Positions 16,402 through 25,279 of a DNA stretch of 64,000 nucleotides are shown here, in pieces. The notes under the pieces were generated by a model. It did not search any database. It saw only the letters and a list, made by a program, of their open reading frames with translations, and was not told the DNA's origin. The translations under genes and the position numbers were made by a program. This DNA comes from an uncultured Paracoccaceae bacterium (GTDB lineage: Bacteria; Pseudomonadota; Alphaproteobacteria; Rhodobacterales; Rhodobacteraceae), in contig CALMSR010000051.1 of the NCBI GenBank assembly GCA_937872465.1, forward strand, positions 1-64,000, in the 5' to 3' direction. Positions within the stretch are counted from its first letter, which is position 1. Each line of letters starts with the position of its first letter.

Positions 16402-18138
16402 TCAGGCCGGAACGCGGCCGAAGGCCTCGGTGGGATCCGCGATCGGGGCGCCGGTGGCGAAGCCCTGGGCATGGGTGAAGCCGAAGGCCCGCACCGCCTC
16501 GAGCTGGGCCGGCGTCTCGATCCCCTCCGCGGTGATCGCGACCCCCTGACCGCGGGCCGAGGCGATGATGGCGCGGATGAGATCCGCGGTGGCGGGATTT
16601 GCGAGATCCTGCACGAAGGAGCGGTCGAGCTTGATGCGGTGATGCGGCAGCCGCGCGAGATAGGCCAGCGCGCTGTAGCCGGTCCCGAAATCGTCGAGCG
16701 CGATCCGGATGCCGCGCGCGATCAGCGCCTCGAGCTGGCTGACGGTCTGGGCATTGTCCCGCATCAGCACGGTTTCGGTGATCTCCAGCTCCAGCCGCTC
16801 CGCCGGAAAGCCCGAGCGCGCCAGCGCCGCGTCGATCTCCTCCACGAAATGCGGCTGGTGGAACTGGAGCGCCGAGATATTGACCGAGAGCGCGAGCCCC
16901 TCCGGCCAGCGCGCGGCCATCGCCAGCGCCGTGCGCAGGGTCCAGGCCCCGAGCGGCAGGATCAAGCCGGTCGCCTCGGCGAGGGGGACGAAGCTCGTCG
17001 GCCGGATGTCGCCCCGGGTCGGGTGGCGCCAGCGCAAGAGCGCCTCCGCGCCGGTGATCTCCCCGGTCTCGAGGCTCAGATAGGGCTGGAAGACCACATG
17101 CATCTGCCCCTCGGGCAGGGCATGGGCCAGATCGAACTCCAGATGGCTGCGCTCCTGGTCGATGGTCTCGATGGCCGGCAGGTGCAGGGCATAGCGGTTG
17201 CGCCCGTCGTGCTTGGCCCGGCGCAGCGCCGCGACCGCCTGGGTCAGCACCGTCGCGCTGGCGGCCTCCGCCGTCAGCTGGTCGACGATCCCGATGCTCG
17301 CCTGCACCGAAATGCGCCGCCCGCCGAAATCCATCGGCCTGGCGATTGTGCGCAGCAGCCGGTCGGCGAGGCTGCGGGGATCGCTCCCGGCGCGCTCGGC
17401 GACGATGCCGAACCGGTCGCCTGCGAGGCGCAACAGGCATTCGCCGGGCCCCAGGACGTCGCGGATCCGCGACCGCGTCCGGTCGAGCACCTGGTCGCCG
17501 GTCGCGCTGCCCAGCACCTCGTTGAGCGCGTGGAACCGGTCGAGATCGATCAGGAGGAAGGCGGAGGTCGAGGCCTCGCTGCGCCTCGCCAGCATCTCGG
17601 CGATCCAGGTCTGGGTGGCCTGCTCGTCCGCCCGCTCGCTGCCCGCGTGCCGGTCGGGATCCGCGGCCGGTGCGGGCCGGTCACCGGCCATCGGGCTCGC
17701 CGGCGCGAGGATGCCGCCGAGAACCTGCGCGCAGTCCCGCAGCGCCGTCACCACCGCCGGCGAGAGCGGTCTTCGACGGGCATCGACCAGCACGACCCAG
17801 CCGAGGATCCGGCCGCTGCCGGAGCAGGCCGGGCAGGCCGCCGGAAACCCGTCCCGCAACTGAAGGACCGCCCGGTCGATGGCGAGAACCTCACCGGCTG
17901 CCGTGGGCAGGCCGGATGCGCCCGGCGCGCCCCTGATCGCGCGATCGGCAAGGGCGAGGCCGACCGGCGCCGCGCAGCGACTCAGGTATTGCCCGGTTCC
18001 CGCCCGGAGCCGTGCCGAGCCCCCGTCGAGGGCGTAGATCGCGGCCGCACGTCCCGGCAGCCGTCTGACGAGCATGCGGAGCAGCGCGTCCAGCGTCGCA
18101 TCACCCGGGAGGCGGTCACTCGGAGGCATGGGGTCCAT
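16402..18138 (-). CDS. Degenerate GGDEF plus intact EAL protein (c-di-GMP phosphodiesterase)
   Basis: The 578-residue protein has an N-terminal GAF-like sensor region (residues 1 to about 160), a GGDEF domain and an EAL domain. The cyclase signature is replaced by LAGDRFGI, so diguanylate cyclase activity is unlikely; the domain may bind GTP as a regulator. The EAL domain looks complete: GAEALLRWRHP, LELEITETVL, IALDDFGTGYSALAYL and AEGIET are all present. It should hydrolyse c-di-GMP in the cytoplasm and promote motility over attachment. The start at 18138 is uncertain; no strong ribosome site is seen and an ATG three codons later is possible. Confidence 0.88.
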   Translation of the reverse strand: MDPMPPSDRLPGDATLDALLRMLVRRLPGRAAAIYALDGGSARLRAGTGQYLSRCAAPVGLALADRAIRGAPGASGLPTAAGEVLAIDRAVLQLRDGFPAACPACSGSGRILGWVVLVDARRRPLSPAVVTALRDCAQVLGGILAPASPMAGDRPAPAADPDRHAGSERADEQATQTWIAEMLARRSEASTSAFLLIDLDRFHALNEVLGSATGDQVLDRTRSRIRDVLGPGECLLRLAGDRFGIVAERAGSDPRSLADRLLRTIARPMDFGGRRISVQASIGIVDQLTAEAASATVLTQAVAALRRAKHDGRNRYALHLPAIETIDQERSHLEFDLAHALPEGQMHVVFQPYLSLETGEITGAEALLRWRHPTRGDIRPTSFVPLAEATGLILPLGAWTLRTALAMAARWPEGLALSVNISALQFHQPHFVEEIDAALARSGFPAERLELEITETVLMRDNAQTVSQLEALIARGIRIALDDFGTGYSALAYLARLPHHRIKLDRSFVQDLANPATADLIRAIIASARGQGVAITAEGIETPAQLEAVRAFGFTHAQGFATGAPIADPTEAFGRVPA

Positions 18139-18303
18139 TCTGCGCTCTGATACCGGCCATGATACAACCATAGGTAGCGTCATTGCCAGCAATTTCCGAT
18201 GCGCGCCCTTGGATTCCCTCCCGGCCGGAGCGGGTCCCGCGCGGCCCCGTCCCCGCATCGGTCCTCGTGTCGGCGGCCCCCAGGCAACCGCTGCGGATGG
18301 GGC

Positions 18304-18331
18304 TTGTCTAGCGATTGCCTCTCCGTATATA
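18304..18331 (+). promoter_or_regulatory. Promoter for tRNA-Gly
   Basis: TTGTCT at 18304-18309 and TATATA at 18326-18331 are separated by 16 bases. Initiation would fall near 18338, a few bases before the mature tRNA 5' end at 18347. Confidence 0.6.
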
Positions 18332-18346
18332 GACCCGTCATTGGAC

Positions 18347-18421
18347 GCGGGCGTAGCTCAGGGGTAGAGCATAACCTTGCCAAGGTTAGGGTCGTGAGTT
18401 CGAATCTCATCGCCCGCTCCA
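18347..18421 (+). tRNA. tRNA-Gly (anticodon GCC)
   Basis: A full cloverleaf can be drawn. The acceptor stem is GCGGGCG with CGCCCGC (18411-18417), the D-arm is GCTC-AGGGGTA-GAGC, the anticodon arm TAACC-TTGCCAA-GGTTA has GCC at 18379-18381, and the T-arm GTGAG-TTCGAAT-CTCAT is canonical. The CCA end is encoded (18419-18421). GCC reads GGC and GGT codons, heavily used in this GC-rich DNA. Confidence 0.97.
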
Positions 18422-18603
18422 ATCGAAAGTCGGAAGCGTTCCGTTTCCGGAATCACCCGGCACCCGCTCTGCTGCAGTCCCGCGAGACCCCGCCTAGGGA
18501 AGGCGGAATCCTGTCCGGAGGCACGTTGCGACGCCGCAAAGACATGCTCGGGAGCGCGGTGCGGTTTCGCCGGTTCCCCGGATCAGACAGACGAGTTGAC
18601 GCC

Positions 18604-19881
18604 ATGACGAACGCCGCCCTCCTCGCCCGCCGCCAGAATGCCGTGCCGCGCGGCATCGCAACCTTTGCGCCGGTCTTCGCCGACCGGGCGGAGAACGGTG
18701 CGATCTGGGATGCCGAGGGGCGGCGATTCGTCGATTTCGCCTCCGGGATCGCGGTAACGAACACCGGCCACCGGCATCCGAAGGTCATCGCCGCGGCCGA
18801 GGCGCAGATGAAACGCTTCACCCATACCTGCTTCCAGGTCACCGCCTATGACGTCTATGTGGAACTCGCGGAGAGGTTGAACGCGCTGGCGCCGATCGCG
18901 GATGCCAAGTCGATCTTCTTCACCACCGGGGCGGAGGCCACCGAGAACGCGGTCAAGATCGCCCGGGCCCATACCGGGCGGCCGGGCGTGATCACCTTCA
19001 CCGGCGCCTTCCACGGCCGGACCATGATGACCATGGCGATGACCGGCAAGGTGGCGCCCTACAAGACCAAGTTCGGGCCGATGCCGGCGGGGGTCTATCA
19101 CTGCCCCTTCCCGATCCCGCATCACGGGGTCAGCGAGGCGGAGGCGCTCAAGGCGCTGGATTTCATCTTCAAGTCCGATTGTGCGCCGGACCAGACCGCG
19201 GCGATCGTGATCGAGCCGGTGCAGGGCGAGGGCGGCTTCTACATCACGCCGCAGGGCTTCATGACGCGGCTGCGCGAGATCTGCGACGCCCATGGCATCG
19301 TGCTGGTCGCCGACGAGGTGCAGTCGGGCTTCGCGCGGACCGGCAAGGTCTTCGCCATCGAGCACTACGGGATCGAGCCGGATCTGATTCCGGTTGCCAA
19401 GGCGCTCGGCGGCGGCTTTCCGATCTCGGGGGTCATCGGCAAGCGGGCGATCATGGATGCGCCGGATCCGGGGGGCCTCGGCGGCACCTATGGCGGCAAT
19501 CCGGTCTCCTGCGCGGCCGCCCTGGCGGTGCTCGACGTGATCGCGGAGGAGGGGCTCTGCGCGCGGGCCGATGCGCTCGGCAAGCGGATGCTGGAGCGGA
19601 TCGAGGGCTTCAAGCGGGCCAACGACAGCCATCCGATCGGCGACGTGCGCGGGCTCGGCGCCATGGTGGCCTTCGAGATCGTCAGGGAGCGCGGGGGCAA
19701 CGATCCCGACGCGGACACGACGAAGGCGGTGGCGGCGAAGGCGCTCGAGCACGGGCTGATCGTGCTGACCTGCGGCTTCTACGGCAACGTGCTGCGCCTG
19801 CTGCCGCCCCTGACGATGAGCGACGCGCAGCTCGACGAGGGTCTCGCGCTGCTGGAATCGGCGCTGAAGCGGGCCGCCTGA
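18604..19881 (+). CDS. gabT: 4-aminobutyrate aminotransferase (class III PLP enzyme)
   Basis: The 425-residue enzyme transfers the amino group of GABA to 2-oxoglutarate, giving succinate semialdehyde. Class III features are present: GAEATENAVKIAR, the aromatic-clamp region FHGRTMMTMAMTGK, VADEVQSGFARTGK (cofactor-binding Asp), and Lys266 in IPVAKALGGGFPISG as the Schiff-base lysine. 5-aminovalerate and related omega-amino acids are also possible substrates. No succinate-semialdehyde dehydrogenase follows. It is convergent with the decarboxylase operon, whose product could in principle feed this route. The ribosome site at 18604 is weak but the N-terminus matches the family. Confidence 0.9.
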   Translation: MTNAALLARRQNAVPRGIATFAPVFADRAENGAIWDAEGRRFVDFASGIAVTNTGHRHPKVIAAAEAQMKRFTHTCFQVTAYDVYVELAERLNALAPIADAKSIFFTTGAEATENAVKIARAHTGRPGVITFTGAFHGRTMMTMAMTGKVAPYKTKFGPMPAGVYHCPFPIPHHGVSEAEALKALDFIFKSDCAPDQTAAIVIEPVQGEGGFYITPQGFMTRLREICDAHGIVLVADEVQSGFARTGKVFAIEHYGIEPDLIPVAKALGGGFPISGVIGKRAIMDAPDPGGLGGTYGGNPVSCAAALAVLDVIAEEGLCARADALGKRMLERIEGFKRANDSHPIGDVRGLGAMVAFEIVRERGGNDPDADTTKAVAAKALEHGLIVLTCGFYGNVLRLLPPLTMSDAQLDEGLALLESALKRAA

Positions 19882-19919
19882 GGCCCCGAGGGGTCGCGAT
19901 TCATACCGATCTGCGGTCT

Positions 19920-19975
19920 GTCCCCATGGGGACAGGCTGTAACCATTTGAAATAAAACGATAAAAGTGTTAACGC
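19920..19975 (+). repeat. Two-box intergenic repeat, copy B
   Basis: GTCCCCATGGGGACA, 25 variable bases and ATAAAAGTGTTAACGC occur in exactly the 56-bp layout of copies A and C. It begins 39 bp after the gabT stop, in gabT's direction, and lies between convergent genes. The first box is a perfect palindrome able to fold as GTCCC-CATG-GGGAC. Confidence 0.9.
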
Positions 19976-20017
19976 GTTGAAGCGCCCCGATCCTGCGCGG
20001 CACGGTCTCCGCATCAT

Positions 20018-20995
20018 TCAGGCGGCGGGTGGCGCCAGGATGCGCTGGTGTCCTTCCGCGAAGGCGTCGAGGCGGTGGGGCCAGACCGCGCCGGGCCAGT
20101 GCAGGGCCATCGCGCCCGAGGCCGGGCGATAGGCGGCGGTGTAGAGAGTGCCGAAGCCGGCCGCAAAGGCGGTCGAATAGAGCGGCGGGCGCAGGAAGGC
20201 GCCGATGAAGCGCTCCTGGGGCTCGACATGCAGGGTCAGGCGCTGCAGCAGGTAGCGCTCGCGCTCCACGGTGGCGGTGAAGCGGGCATGGCTGGACCAT
20301 TCCACCCGCTCCTGATGGTTGGTCGCGACCGCGGCATGGCTGATGACGGCGGCGCGATCGGGCGCGAGATAGGCGGTGAGATAGGCGCGCGAGGCATCGA
20401 GCACGGTGACGTTGTAGCTCATGTGGCAGCGGATGCGCGCCAGCGCGCGCCCCGCCTCCGCCGCGGTCGAGCAGGTCTGCAGCACGTAGCGCAGGATCAG
20501 CGGCACGCCGAAGCCGTCACCCACCTCGCGCCGCCCGCCGAAGGTGAGCGAGACCGCGAGGCCGGCGTCGTTCACGCCGTCGACGAGGCCCCATAGCCCG
20601 TCGCTGACCCCCATCACCGAACGGCCGAGCCAGTCGGATCGCATCACGATCGCATCGAAGGCGCTGGGGCTGTAATCGTAGTTGCGGACCAGAAGCGGCT
20701 CCTCGCCGGGCCAGATCGCCTGGCTGCAGGCCGAGAGATAGGGCGGGGGGCAGTAGAAGCTGAGGAACCGCGCCGCCTCGTCGCCGCCGCCCGCGAGATC
20801 GCAGAGATCCTCGTAGAGCGGCGCGAGCTCGGGCATCTGCCGGCGCAGCTCGCGGCGGCATTCGAGATAGGTCGGCCGGGCGGCGAGCCCCTCGCGGGCC
20901 CACCAGCGGCGATAGGCCGGCCAATGCTCGGCGAAGAGCCCGGCCCATTTCGGGCCGGGTTCGGACTCCGAGATCGCGCGGAAGTCCAGATACAT
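20018..20995 (-). CDS. C45/choloylglycine-hydrolase-like Ntn amidohydrolase or acyltransferase
   Basis: The 325-residue protein resembles the C45 peptidase group (acyl-CoA:6-APA acyltransferase, linear amide hydrolases). Cys90 in LSACSQAIW would become the N-terminal nucleophile after autocleavage. It is followed by the family landmarks LLVRNYDYSP, GVNDAGLAVSLTFGG and HMSYNVTVLDA. The leader before Cys90 is longer than a simple propeptide and may be a separate cap. It begins 6 bp after the ATP-grasp gene and ends a four-gene operon. It probably hydrolyses or forms an amide bond in the product of that operon. No signal peptide, so cytoplasmic. Confidence 0.8.
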   Translation of the reverse strand: MYLDFRAISESEPGPKWAGLFAEHWPAYRRWWAREGLAARPTYLECRRELRRQMPELAPLYEDLCDLAGGGDEAARFLSFYCPPPYLSACSQAIWPGEEPLLVRNYDYSPSAFDAIVMRSDWLGRSVMGVSDGLWGLVDGVNDAGLAVSLTFGGRREVGDGFGVPLILRYVLQTCSTAAEAGRALARIRCHMSYNVTVLDASRAYLTAYLAPDRAAVISHAAVATNHQERVEWSSHARFTATVERERYLLQRLTLHVEPQERFIGAFLRPPLYSTAFAAGFGTLYTAAYRPASGAMALHWPGAVWPHRLDAFAEGHQRILAPPAA

Positions 20996-21001
20996 CGCCG
21001 C

Positions 21002-22456
21002 CTACATGATCTTGAACGCCGGTTCGGCCAGTGCCTGGGCCGACGGCAGCGGCCGGGCCGAGAAGGCGTTCTTGATCCCGTCGATCCATTTCTTGGAGCG
21101 GTCGGTGAGCGCAAAGGCATTGGTCATGGACCGGCCGCGGGTCACCAGGATCCCGAGATCGGCGCCCTCGTAGCGATAGTCGCCGGGCTTCTGGATGCGC
21201 AGGAAGAAGGCTTCCCGCTCGCTCTCCACGGCGCGGCGGTGATAGTCGAAGCGGTCGAAGACCACGCGCCCGTCGTCGAGCATGCGGTAGATGCCCGAGG
21301 GCGGGGCAGCGGTGATGATGTCGACGGTGTCCTCGGTGTGCTTGATGACCATCTGCGACCAGCTGTCGATCATGTCCGGATCGGCCCAGCGGGCATTGAG
21401 CGCCTCGACGTCGAGCTCGAAGTCCTTGCCGCTGAATTCCAGCAGATGGAAGAGGAAGAGCGGCGCGTCGGCATGGGCGAAGGCGGCGTGGTTGGTCATC
21501 GACGAGGCGCCGGTGATGCGGGGATTGAGCTCGCCCAGCCAGATGTCGCCGGTCTTCTTGTCGATGAGGAAATCGAGCTCGAAATAACCGCGGTAGCCTT
21601 CCTTGCGCAGCTGCTCGCCGAACTTGAAGGTGAGCTCGCGCGCCTTCTGCCGGGTCTTGGGCGGGAAGGCGGTGGCGAAGATTTCGTTGCCGCACCAGCC
21701 GCCGCGATAGGGGGTGAGCTCCCTGAAGCCGACCAGCTCGGTCATCAGCGGGCCGACGATGGTGCCCTGCCGGGTTGCGCAGGCCTCGATCGCCGAGCCG
21801 CGGCAATCGATGCGCTTCATGATCTTGATCTCGCCCTCGCCGACGATCTCGTGCTCGTGCTTGCGGAAATCCGCCTCGGACTTGATGAAGAAGGTGGTGT
21901 GGCCGGAATCGCCGAAGGCCGATTGCAGCACGAGATCATGGCCGATCCCGGCCTTCTCGCAGAGCTCGCGCAGGTGCTTGTAGCTCCTGACCTCCGAGAG
22001 CGTGTTGGGGACGGAAGGAACGCCCGCCTTGTTGCCGATGCGCACGGTCTCGATCTTGTTGTCGCATTTCGTGCGGAGCCTGGCCTTGGGGAACCAGACC
22101 TCGCCGCCGATCTCCCTGGCCAGCTTTTCGGTCTTCTCGTCGAACATGAGGAAGACGAATTTCGGCTTCTTGCCGCCGCGCTTCTCGACGTAGTCGATCA
22201 CCTCCTTGTGCTGGAGGAGGTAGTTGTTGATGTCCTCGATCGACTGGAATTCGTCATGGGGGACCTCCGAGGGGATCATGACGTTCGGGTGCTGCCCGTC
22301 GAAGCAGTCGATGTAGCAGATGTACTTGAAATTCTTGACCCATTCGTCGAGCCCGAGCAGGTTGAAGTTGGTGGCGGAGACGAAATAGATCGGGTTCTGG
22401 TTGGTGTGGAAGTAGCGCCGGATCTCGGAGATGTTCTTGAGCGTCTTCTTCGGCAT
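21002..22456 (-). CDS. ATP-grasp ligase (biotin-carboxylase-like)
   Basis: The 484-residue protein has an ATP-grasp core from about residue 130: an ATP-clamp LVLQSAFGDSGHTTFFI, the lid region EIKIMKRIDCRGSAIEA, and the metal/ATP site GYFELDFLIDKKTGDIWLGELNPRITGASS with the E...E...N ligands. It lacks the full biotin-carboxylase length and has no biotin carrier nearby, so it more likely joins a carboxylate to an amine. AAGGAGG lies upstream of the start at 22456. Lys and Asn are more frequent than in neighbouring proteins. It is the third gene of the operon, 17 bp after the decarboxylase. Confidence 0.8.
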   Translation of the reverse strand: MPKKTLKNISEIRRYFHTNQNPIYFVSATNFNLLGLDEWVKNFKYICYIDCFDGQHPNVMIPSEVPHDEFQSIEDINNYLLQHKEVIDYVEKRGGKKPKFVFLMFDEKTEKLAREIGGEVWFPKARLRTKCDNKIETVRIGNKAGVPSVPNTLSEVRSYKHLRELCEKAGIGHDLVLQSAFGDSGHTTFFIKSEADFRKHEHEIVGEGEIKIMKRIDCRGSAIEACATRQGTIVGPLMTELVGFRELTPYRGGWCGNEIFATAFPPKTRQKARELTFKFGEQLRKEGYRGYFELDFLIDKKTGDIWLGELNPRITGASSMTNHAAFAHADAPLFLFHLLEFSGKDFELDVEALNARWADPDMIDSWSQMVIKHTEDTVDIITAAPPSGIYRMLDDGRVVFDRFDYHRRAVESEREAFFLRIQKPGDYRYEGADLGILVTRGRSMTNAFALTDRSKKWIDGIKNAFSARPLPSAQALAEPAFKIM

Positions 22457-22473
22457 CGGTTTCCTCCTTTCGG

Positions 22474-25221
22474 CTATCGCGTGGCGGCGTGACGCGCGAG
22501 CGCCTCGTCGGTGAAGACCCGCAGGCCGAGCTCGGCGCGGTAGCCGTGGATCTCGCTCACGTCGAGCGCGCGCATGAAGGCGAGGATCTCCCGGCTGATC
22601 ACCTGGCCCGGCACGAGGATGGGGAAGCCGGGCGGGTAGGGGATGATGAAGGAGGTGGAGACCAGCTCGCGCCCCGCGTCCACCGCCGCCATCAGCCTGT
22701 CGTCGAATTCGAGATAGTCGCAATTGTCCTCGTCATAGGCGAGGAAGAAGGCGGCGCGGATGTCGCCCTCGGCGGTCTCGGCGCTGGCGCGGAAGGCGTC
22801 GTGGAAGCGGCTGAAATCGGGCAGGGGGGGCACGTCCTCGATCAGGCTCTTGACCCGGCGCTCATGGGCGATGCGCTCCATCTTGGAGGCGTCGTCCAGC
22901 AGGTCGTCGAGGTCGCGCGCGATCTCCACCAGCACCTCGATCAGATAGGCGACCGAGGAGCGCGTGGTGCCGATATTGGTCATGAAGAGCACGGAGTTGC
23001 GCGAGGTCTTGTTGATCTGGATCCCGTATTTGTCCATCAGGATCCGGGTCTTGAAGGTGTCGCCGTCCCAGCCGGTGCCCCCGACCGCGAGCGTGATCCG
23101 GGTCGGGTCGAGCACGAATTCGTCCCCGGTCCAGACGTCCCAGATATCGTTCCAGCCCGCTTCGGGGTCGTCGTACTTCGCCTGCTTGCTGGAGCGGAAC
23201 TGATCGGGGATCATGTCGCCAGCGGTCAGGAGGCGGAAGTATTTCTTGAGCAGCGGGTGCGAGGCGATCGCCCGGCGCATGGCCATCGCCGCCTCGACCT
23301 GGCGCTGCACGAATTCGAAGCCCTCGAGCTCGACCTGGCGCCGGCCGACGTCGAGCGAGGCGATGATCTGGTAGTTGGGCGAGGTCGAGGTATGGGTCAT
23401 GTAGGCCTCGTGGAAGGCCTGCTCCACCTCGCCCTTGAAGTCCTGGTCGTTGACGTGGATCATCGAGCCCTGGCGCAGCGAAGTCAGGGTCTTGTGGGTC
23501 GATTGCGTCGCATAGACCCGCACGCGCGCCCTGGGGTCGGGGATCAGCCGGGTCTTCAGGAGCGTCGCCTCGTCGGCGCCTTCGAGCTTGGCCTGCTGCT
23601 TCTCGTAGGCCTTGGCATGCTCGGGCGAGCGCAGGAGCTGGCGCAGGACGTTCGCGGCGTTCATCGCGGTGCGCTGGCGATAGGTCGGGGCGAAGCGCGC
23701 GAAGGCGAACCATGCCTCGTCCCAGAGGAAGATCAGGTCGGGCTTGATCGCGAGGCATTCCTGCATCACCCGCTCGACATCGTAGACCAGCCCGTCGAAG
23801 GTGCAGTTGGTCAGGAGCAGCATGCGCACCTGGTCGAGCTTGCCCGCGGCCTTGAGCGTCAGGAGCTGATGCTTGATCTCGCGCAGGGGCACCGCGCCGT
23901 ACATCGAGTATTCGTTGAGCGGATAGCTGTCGAGATAGACGACATTGGCGCCCGAGAGCACCATGCCGTAATGGTGCGACTTGTGGCAGTCGCGGTCCAC
24001 CAGCACGATGTCGCCTGGTTGAACAAGGGCTTGCACGACGATCTTGTTGCAGGTCGAGGTGCCGTTGGTGGCGAAGAAGGTCTGCTTGGAGCCGAAGGCG
24101 CGCGAGGCGGCTTCCTGCGCCTCCTTGATCGGCCCGCGCGGCTCGAGCAGGCTGTCGAGGCCGCCGGAGGTGGCGGAGGTCTCCGCGAGGAAGATGTTGG
24201 GGCCGTAGAAGGCGCCCATGTCCTGGATCCAGTGGCTGCGGGTGATCGACTTGCCGCGGCTGATCGGCATGGCGTGGAAGACGCCGGTTGGCTGCTTGGA
24301 ATATTCCTTGAGCGCGGTGAAGAACGGGGTCTTGTAGCGCAGGTTCACGCCGCGAAGGATGTTGAGATGCAGCTCCAGGAAATCCTCCTGGTTGTAGAAC
24401 ACCCTTCGGCAGCGCCCGAGGTCGCGGCCGGCGATGTCCTCGGCCGAGCGGTCGGTGATGAGATAGGCGTCGAGCTCGGGACGGACCTTGGCGATGAGCC
24501 GGCAGAGCTCGGGGCCGTATTCGCCGGGCGCCAGCGCATCCACGTCCTCCTCGCCGCTGACGCTGCCGAGATAGCGGGTCAGGATGGGGAGGGTGATGCG
24601 GGATTTCAGCGTCAGTCCTGGGCGTACCACGACGGCCTGGATGTTGTGGTTGAAGAGGATCGCGATCAGCGCATCCTCGAGGCTCGGGACGATCACCGCC
24701 TCGTAGATGAACTGGTCCTCGTCGCGGCGCATGCGTTGCAGGCTCGTGCGCAGCCAGCGCTGCTGCTGATCGGTCATGCGGTCGACGATCAGCACCTCGA
24801 AATAGGGCTTGCCCAGCGCGCGGGCCTCGAGGGCGATGTCGTCGTCGACCTCCTCGGCCTCGGCGTCGTCGCGGCCGAGCGGGACGCTCCGGCGGCGGTA
24901 GGCGCCGGAGGTCAGGGCGCGGGCGACCCGGCGCACGGAGAATTCGAGATCCTCGACGTTGCGATGCTCGAGCAGCCAGCGCAGGTGGTCGAAGGCGGCC
25001 GGGCCGGGAAAGGCCCAATAGGCCTCGATCGGCGCGAGCGCCTCGAAGAGCCGCTGGGCCTCGGCGATGAGGCGCTCGCCGGCGCGCCCCTCGGCGCCTT
25101 TCACCAGCAGCGATTCGGTCGCCTCGCGCAACGCGCTCCAGCGGTCAGCGCGCAGCTGCGCGGCGCTGTAATAGTCGCTGACCGAATGTCCTCCACCGGC
25201 CGCCTTCTGCCCTTCGCTCAT
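22474..25221 (-). CDS. Ornithine/lysine/arginine decarboxylase family, fold-type I PLP enzyme
   Basis: The 915-residue protein has an N-terminal extension and a wing/receiver-like region (residues 1 to about 300), then the PLP domain: FATNGTSTCNKIVVQAL, VDRDCHKSHHYGM, LTNCTFDGLVYD, FLWDEAWFAFARF and ATQSTHKTLTSLRQGSM with Lys577 as the cofactor lysine. HEAYMTHTSTSPNYQIIASLDVGRR follows. The enzyme should decarboxylate arginine, lysine or ornithine; sequence alone does not settle which. It is longer than enteric biodegradative enzymes (about 715-755). A very strong AAAGGGGGGAAA precedes the start. It lies 58 bp after the nitrilase-type gene in the same operon. Confidence 0.85.
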   Translation of the reverse strand: MSEGQKAAGGGHSVSDYYSAAQLRADRWSALREATESLLVKGAEGRAGERLIAEAQRLFEALAPIEAYWAFPGPAAFDHLRWLLEHRNVEDLEFSVRRVARALTSGAYRRRSVPLGRDDAEAEEVDDDIALEARALGKPYFEVLIVDRMTDQQQRWLRTSLQRMRRDEDQFIYEAVIVPSLEDALIAILFNHNIQAVVVRPGLTLKSRITLPILTRYLGSVSGEEDVDALAPGEYGPELCRLIAKVRPELDAYLITDRSAEDIAGRDLGRCRRVFYNQEDFLELHLNILRGVNLRYKTPFFTALKEYSKQPTGVFHAMPISRGKSITRSHWIQDMGAFYGPNIFLAETSATSGGLDSLLEPRGPIKEAQEAASRAFGSKQTFFATNGTSTCNKIVVQALVQPGDIVLVDRDCHKSHHYGMVLSGANVVYLDSYPLNEYSMYGAVPLREIKHQLLTLKAAGKLDQVRMLLLTNCTFDGLVYDVERVMQECLAIKPDLIFLWDEAWFAFARFAPTYRQRTAMNAANVLRQLLRSPEHAKAYEKQQAKLEGADEATLLKTRLIPDPRARVRVYATQSTHKTLTSLRQGSMIHVNDQDFKGEVEQAFHEAYMTHTSTSPNYQIIASLDVGRRQVELEGFEFVQRQVEAAMAMRRAIASHPLLKKYFRLLTAGDMIPDQFRSSKQAKYDDPEAGWNDIWDVWTGDEFVLDPTRITLAVGGTGWDGDTFKTRILMDKYGIQINKTSRNSVLFMTNIGTTRSSVAYLIEVLVEIARDLDDLLDDASKMERIAHERRVKSLIEDVPPLPDFSRFHDAFRASAETAEGDIRAAFFLAYDEDNCDYLEFDDRLMAAVDAGRELVSTSFIIPYPPGFPILVPGQVISREILAFMRALDVSEIHGYRAELGLRVFTDEALARHAATR

Positions 25222-25279
25222 GATTTCCCCCCTTTGGTTCTTGGTTCCATGCCCGGCGGCACGGCCGGCGGGCGGCCGG

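Noticed and set aside
19920..19975. Two-box repeat as an ordinary Rho-independent terminator
   Set aside because: The palindrome stem is only 5 bp with a 4-nt loop and is followed by mixed sequence, not a T-tract, in all three copies.
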